The translations under genes and the position numbers were made by a program. Source: Candidatus Aminicenantes bacterium UBA1061 (GTDB lineage: Bacteria; Acidobacteriota; Aminicenantia; Aminicenantales; Saccharicenantaceae). Taken from it: DNA of 64,000 nt. The DNA lies in NCBI GenBank assembly GCA_002316315.1, contig DCDG01000020.1, positions 29,693 through 93,692 on the forward strand. The letters run 5' to 3'. This document shows positions 62,704 through 64,000 of this stretch, piece after piece; the first letter of the stretch is position 1; every line of letters begins with the position of its first letter. The notes below the pieces were generated by a model, which worked only from the letters and a program-made list of their open reading frames with translations, did no database searches and was not told the DNA's origin.

Positions 62704-62712
62704 TGCTATAAT
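62704..62712 (+). promoter_or_regulatory. Extended -10 element before the unknown gene at 62730
   Basis: TGCTATAAT (62704-62712), a perfect extended -10. AGGTGAT at 62720-62726 follows before ATG 62730. A weak CTGGCA at 62682 could be the -35. Confidence 0.5.
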
Positions 62713-62729
62713 GAAAACCAGGTGATGAA

Positions 62730-63197
62730 ATGAAAGAAGAAAAATGGCACGAAGAGCTCGGCCGTTATTTTCAGGGCCTGAGGATTATCGAAAAATCTCA
62801 GGAAGAAGCAAGAGAACATTTTGATCAGTTCTGTGAGTTTATTGTTGAGCCGGCAGTTGAGGCACTGGAAGATGAGCTCAAACTTCACGGGATCAAAATA
62901 AAATACCGGCGTCAAAAGTACAGTTATTTCCATCTGCAGGTAAATTTTCCAGGTAGTAAAGTTGATAACTTCCATTATATGATTTCACTGCCTAAAAATT
63001 CTCTGGATTTAACGCTGACGTTAAAGACCTCCGGGCGAAAAGACAAGAAATCTCCTGTTTCGGGAGAACAAGAGGGGCCTTTTTTACCCGGCGTAAAACC
63101 GGAGGCAATTCTAAAGCTTGGTAAAGAAGATGTAATTATCGATATCATCAGCAAGTTAAAGGAATTCAATTATAGTGCTAGGACCTCACCTGATTGA
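62730..63197 (+). CDS. Unknown cytoplasmic protein
   Basis: 155 residues, not recognised. An acidic helical N-terminus (HEELGRYFQGLRIIEKSQEEA) is followed by a beta-rich middle (KIKYRRQKYSYFHLQVNFPG, FHYMISLPKNSLDLTLTLK) and a C-terminal helix. No signal peptide. AGGTGAT lies close to the ATG and a good extended -10 precedes it, so it appears to be its own transcription unit. The coding call is supported by even codon use and length. Confidence 0.6.
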   Translation: MKEEKWHEELGRYFQGLRIIEKSQEEAREHFDQFCEFIVEPAVEALEDELKLHGIKIKYRRQKYSYFHLQVNFPGSKVDNFHYMISLPKNSLDLTLTLKTSGRKDKKSPVSGEQEGPFLPGVKPEAILKLGKEDVIIDIISKLKEFNYSARTSPD

Positions 63198-63445
63198 GGG
63201 GGCCTGCGGCTGAATCCCGTCTTGGGTGGAACAAGGTAATTGATAGGCGGCAGGGGGCCAGCTTTTAAATTAGATTTTACAAGAAAGACGGGCTCTCTCT
63301 ATCTTCAGGTGAGAAAAAATTGGTACAGATTCGTCTTTAAATCATCAATCAGGTGAACTGGATTGGGCAGTAAGACAAACGGGGACTGAGTTTAAAAGTA
63401 TTTGACTTGAAATCTAAAAAATATTATTAAAGTTCAAAACGGGAA
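63198..63445. other. Intergenic region before the TPR gene
   Basis: 248 bases without a clear gene. It contains CTCACCTGA (63185-63193) with its inverse TCAGGTGAG (63305-63313), probably chance. A weak promoter, TTGACT (63402-63407), 17 bases and TATTAA (63425-63430), lies just before the downstream gene. Confidence 0.35.
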
Positions 63446-64000
63446 ATGGGTAGAAGAGAGCTGAGCTTTTATTTTGGGGCCAAACAAATATTAAAATTGG
63501 TCATTATTTGTTCTATCTCAACTATCTTACTGGCCGGGAATGATACCAGGAAGGAAACGGCCTCCAAGTTGGGAGAAGCCAGACAGCTCAGGGAGGCTGG
63601 AAAGTTTGCCGAGTCTCTGAAGGTCCTGGAAAACGAAGTCAGTCAGAAGCCGGGTGGAAAGTCCTCATCTGAGCTGGCTGAGGGCTGGCTGAATATAGCC
63701 CTAAATTACTGGAATCTGGGCGAAGTATCAAGGGCTGAGAATGCTTTTATTTTCGTTCAGGCCCTGGCTGACGAAAAAAATGATCGGGCCATTAAAGACT
63801 ACGCTCGGACCAGTCTGGAAATTATCAGGCTTTACCAGGAAGCAAAAAGAAAGCGACAGGAGAAAAGTTATCAGGAGGCGGAGGCCATTTTTCTGACAGG
63901 CATAAATTTAGCCAGAAAAAATGGCATGAAGGAAATGGAGCTTAAGTGCCTGCGGCAGTTAAACCTTCTTTACTGGGTGATGGGTGAAATGGAGAAATTT
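63446..64000 (+). CDS. TPR-type exported protein, N-terminal part
   Basis: 185 codons open to the window edge. A signal-like N-terminus (ILKLVIICSISTILLAGND) is followed by tetratricopeptide-like repeats (EARQLREAGKFAESLKVLE, EGWLNIALNYWNLGEVSRAENAF, EAEAIFLTGINLARKNGM). Such leading TPR arrays often precede CHAT or kinase domains, but nothing past the edge can be seen. The ATG at 63446 is the only nearby start; GGGAA before it is a weak ribosome site. Confidence 0.7.
   Translation, partial: MGRRELSFYFGAKQILKLVIICSISTILLAGNDTRKETASKLGEARQLREAGKFAESLKVLENEVSQKPGGKSSSELAEGWLNIALNYWNLGEVSRAENAFIFVQALADEKNDRAIKDYARTSLEIIRLYQEAKRKRQEKSYQEAEAIFLTGINLARKNGMKEMELKCLRQLNLLYWVMGEMEKF

Noticed and set aside
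63185..63313. 9-bp inverted repeat CTCACCTGA / TCAGGTGAG
   Set aside because: The 111-base gap is too long for a terminator, and a 9-bp match is plausible by chance.
1..64000. tRNA, rRNA, CRISPR, insertion sequences or prophage
   Set aside because: No cloverleaf, direct-repeat array, transposase or phage gene was recognised in any gap; all intergenic gaps are under 300 bases.

Overview
The window reads as chromosomal housekeeping DNA from a double-membraned (LPS-bearing) bacterium with moderate GC. Diderm markers are an Lpt module, a complete tolQ-tolR-tolA-tolB / pal-cpoB set, a TonB-dependent receptor, SurA-type chaperones and EnvC. The mix of sigma-54, HPr kinase with an incomplete PTS, F-ATPase b and b' subunits, an Oar/carboxypeptidase-repeat TonB receptor and MrfA-like helicase suggests a deep-branching phylum of the Aminicenantes/Acidobacteriota neighbourhood. 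That placement is inference from gene content only. No rRNA, tRNA, CRISPR array, insertion sequence or prophage was seen.

Layout. 1-134 is the 5' end of ftsY (minus). 230-10968 is one long plus-strand run: recJ, a large LptC/LptA-like protein, lptB, rpoN, hpf, ptsN, hprK, rapZ, a mannose-type EIIA, ptsH and ptsI. These couple LPS export to a regulatory (probably non-transporting) phosphotransferase chain. 10991-16683 (minus) holds tolQRAB, pal-cpoB, ssb and a small cupin. 16801-18841 (plus) is a Trk/Ktr potassium uptake pair. 18821-28127 holds an MrfA-like helicase, uvrA, holB, a PSP1/YaaT protein, a sigma/anti-sigma pair and an HD-GYP protein. 28133-32668 (minus) holds ftsK, rsmA and a dicarboxylate/amino-acid symporter. 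32792-35386 (plus) has a stand-alone receiver protein, accD and folC. 35446-41835 (plus) is the F1Fo ATPase operon without a and c subunits, plus a methyltransferase. 41982-43259 is a VKOR-DsbA fusion.

43407-50634 looks more accessory: a saccharopine-dehydrogenase-like enzyme, an exported lipoprotein, an exported C26-type amidotransferase-like protein and a large TonB-dependent receptor with its own promoter and a strong terminator. These genes mostly carry strong Shine-Dalgarno sites. 50836-56464 (plus) holds a small unknown protein, mfd and two parvulin-type periplasmic isomerases. 56523-61169 (minus) holds pyruvoyl-dependent arginine decarboxylase, a lipoprotein, and the envelope trio YibQ-like deacetylase / CtpA-like protein / EnvC. 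61251-64000 (plus) holds glycerate 2-kinase, an unknown protein and the start of a TPR-type protein running off the end.

Three themes stand out. Several housekeeping genes (ftsY, ftsK, uvrA, mfd, tolQ, ptsH, a receiver gene) have a -10-like box 5-10 bases before the start codon and no usable ribosome binding site, which suggests leaderless mRNAs. Several proteins keep a fold but appear to have lost catalytic residues: the CtpA-like protease, the EnvC LytM domain and the receiver phospho-site. Several complexes are trimmed: epsilon without its C-terminal helices, HprK without its N-terminal domain, a compact UvrA, and one protein where LptC and LptA would be expected.
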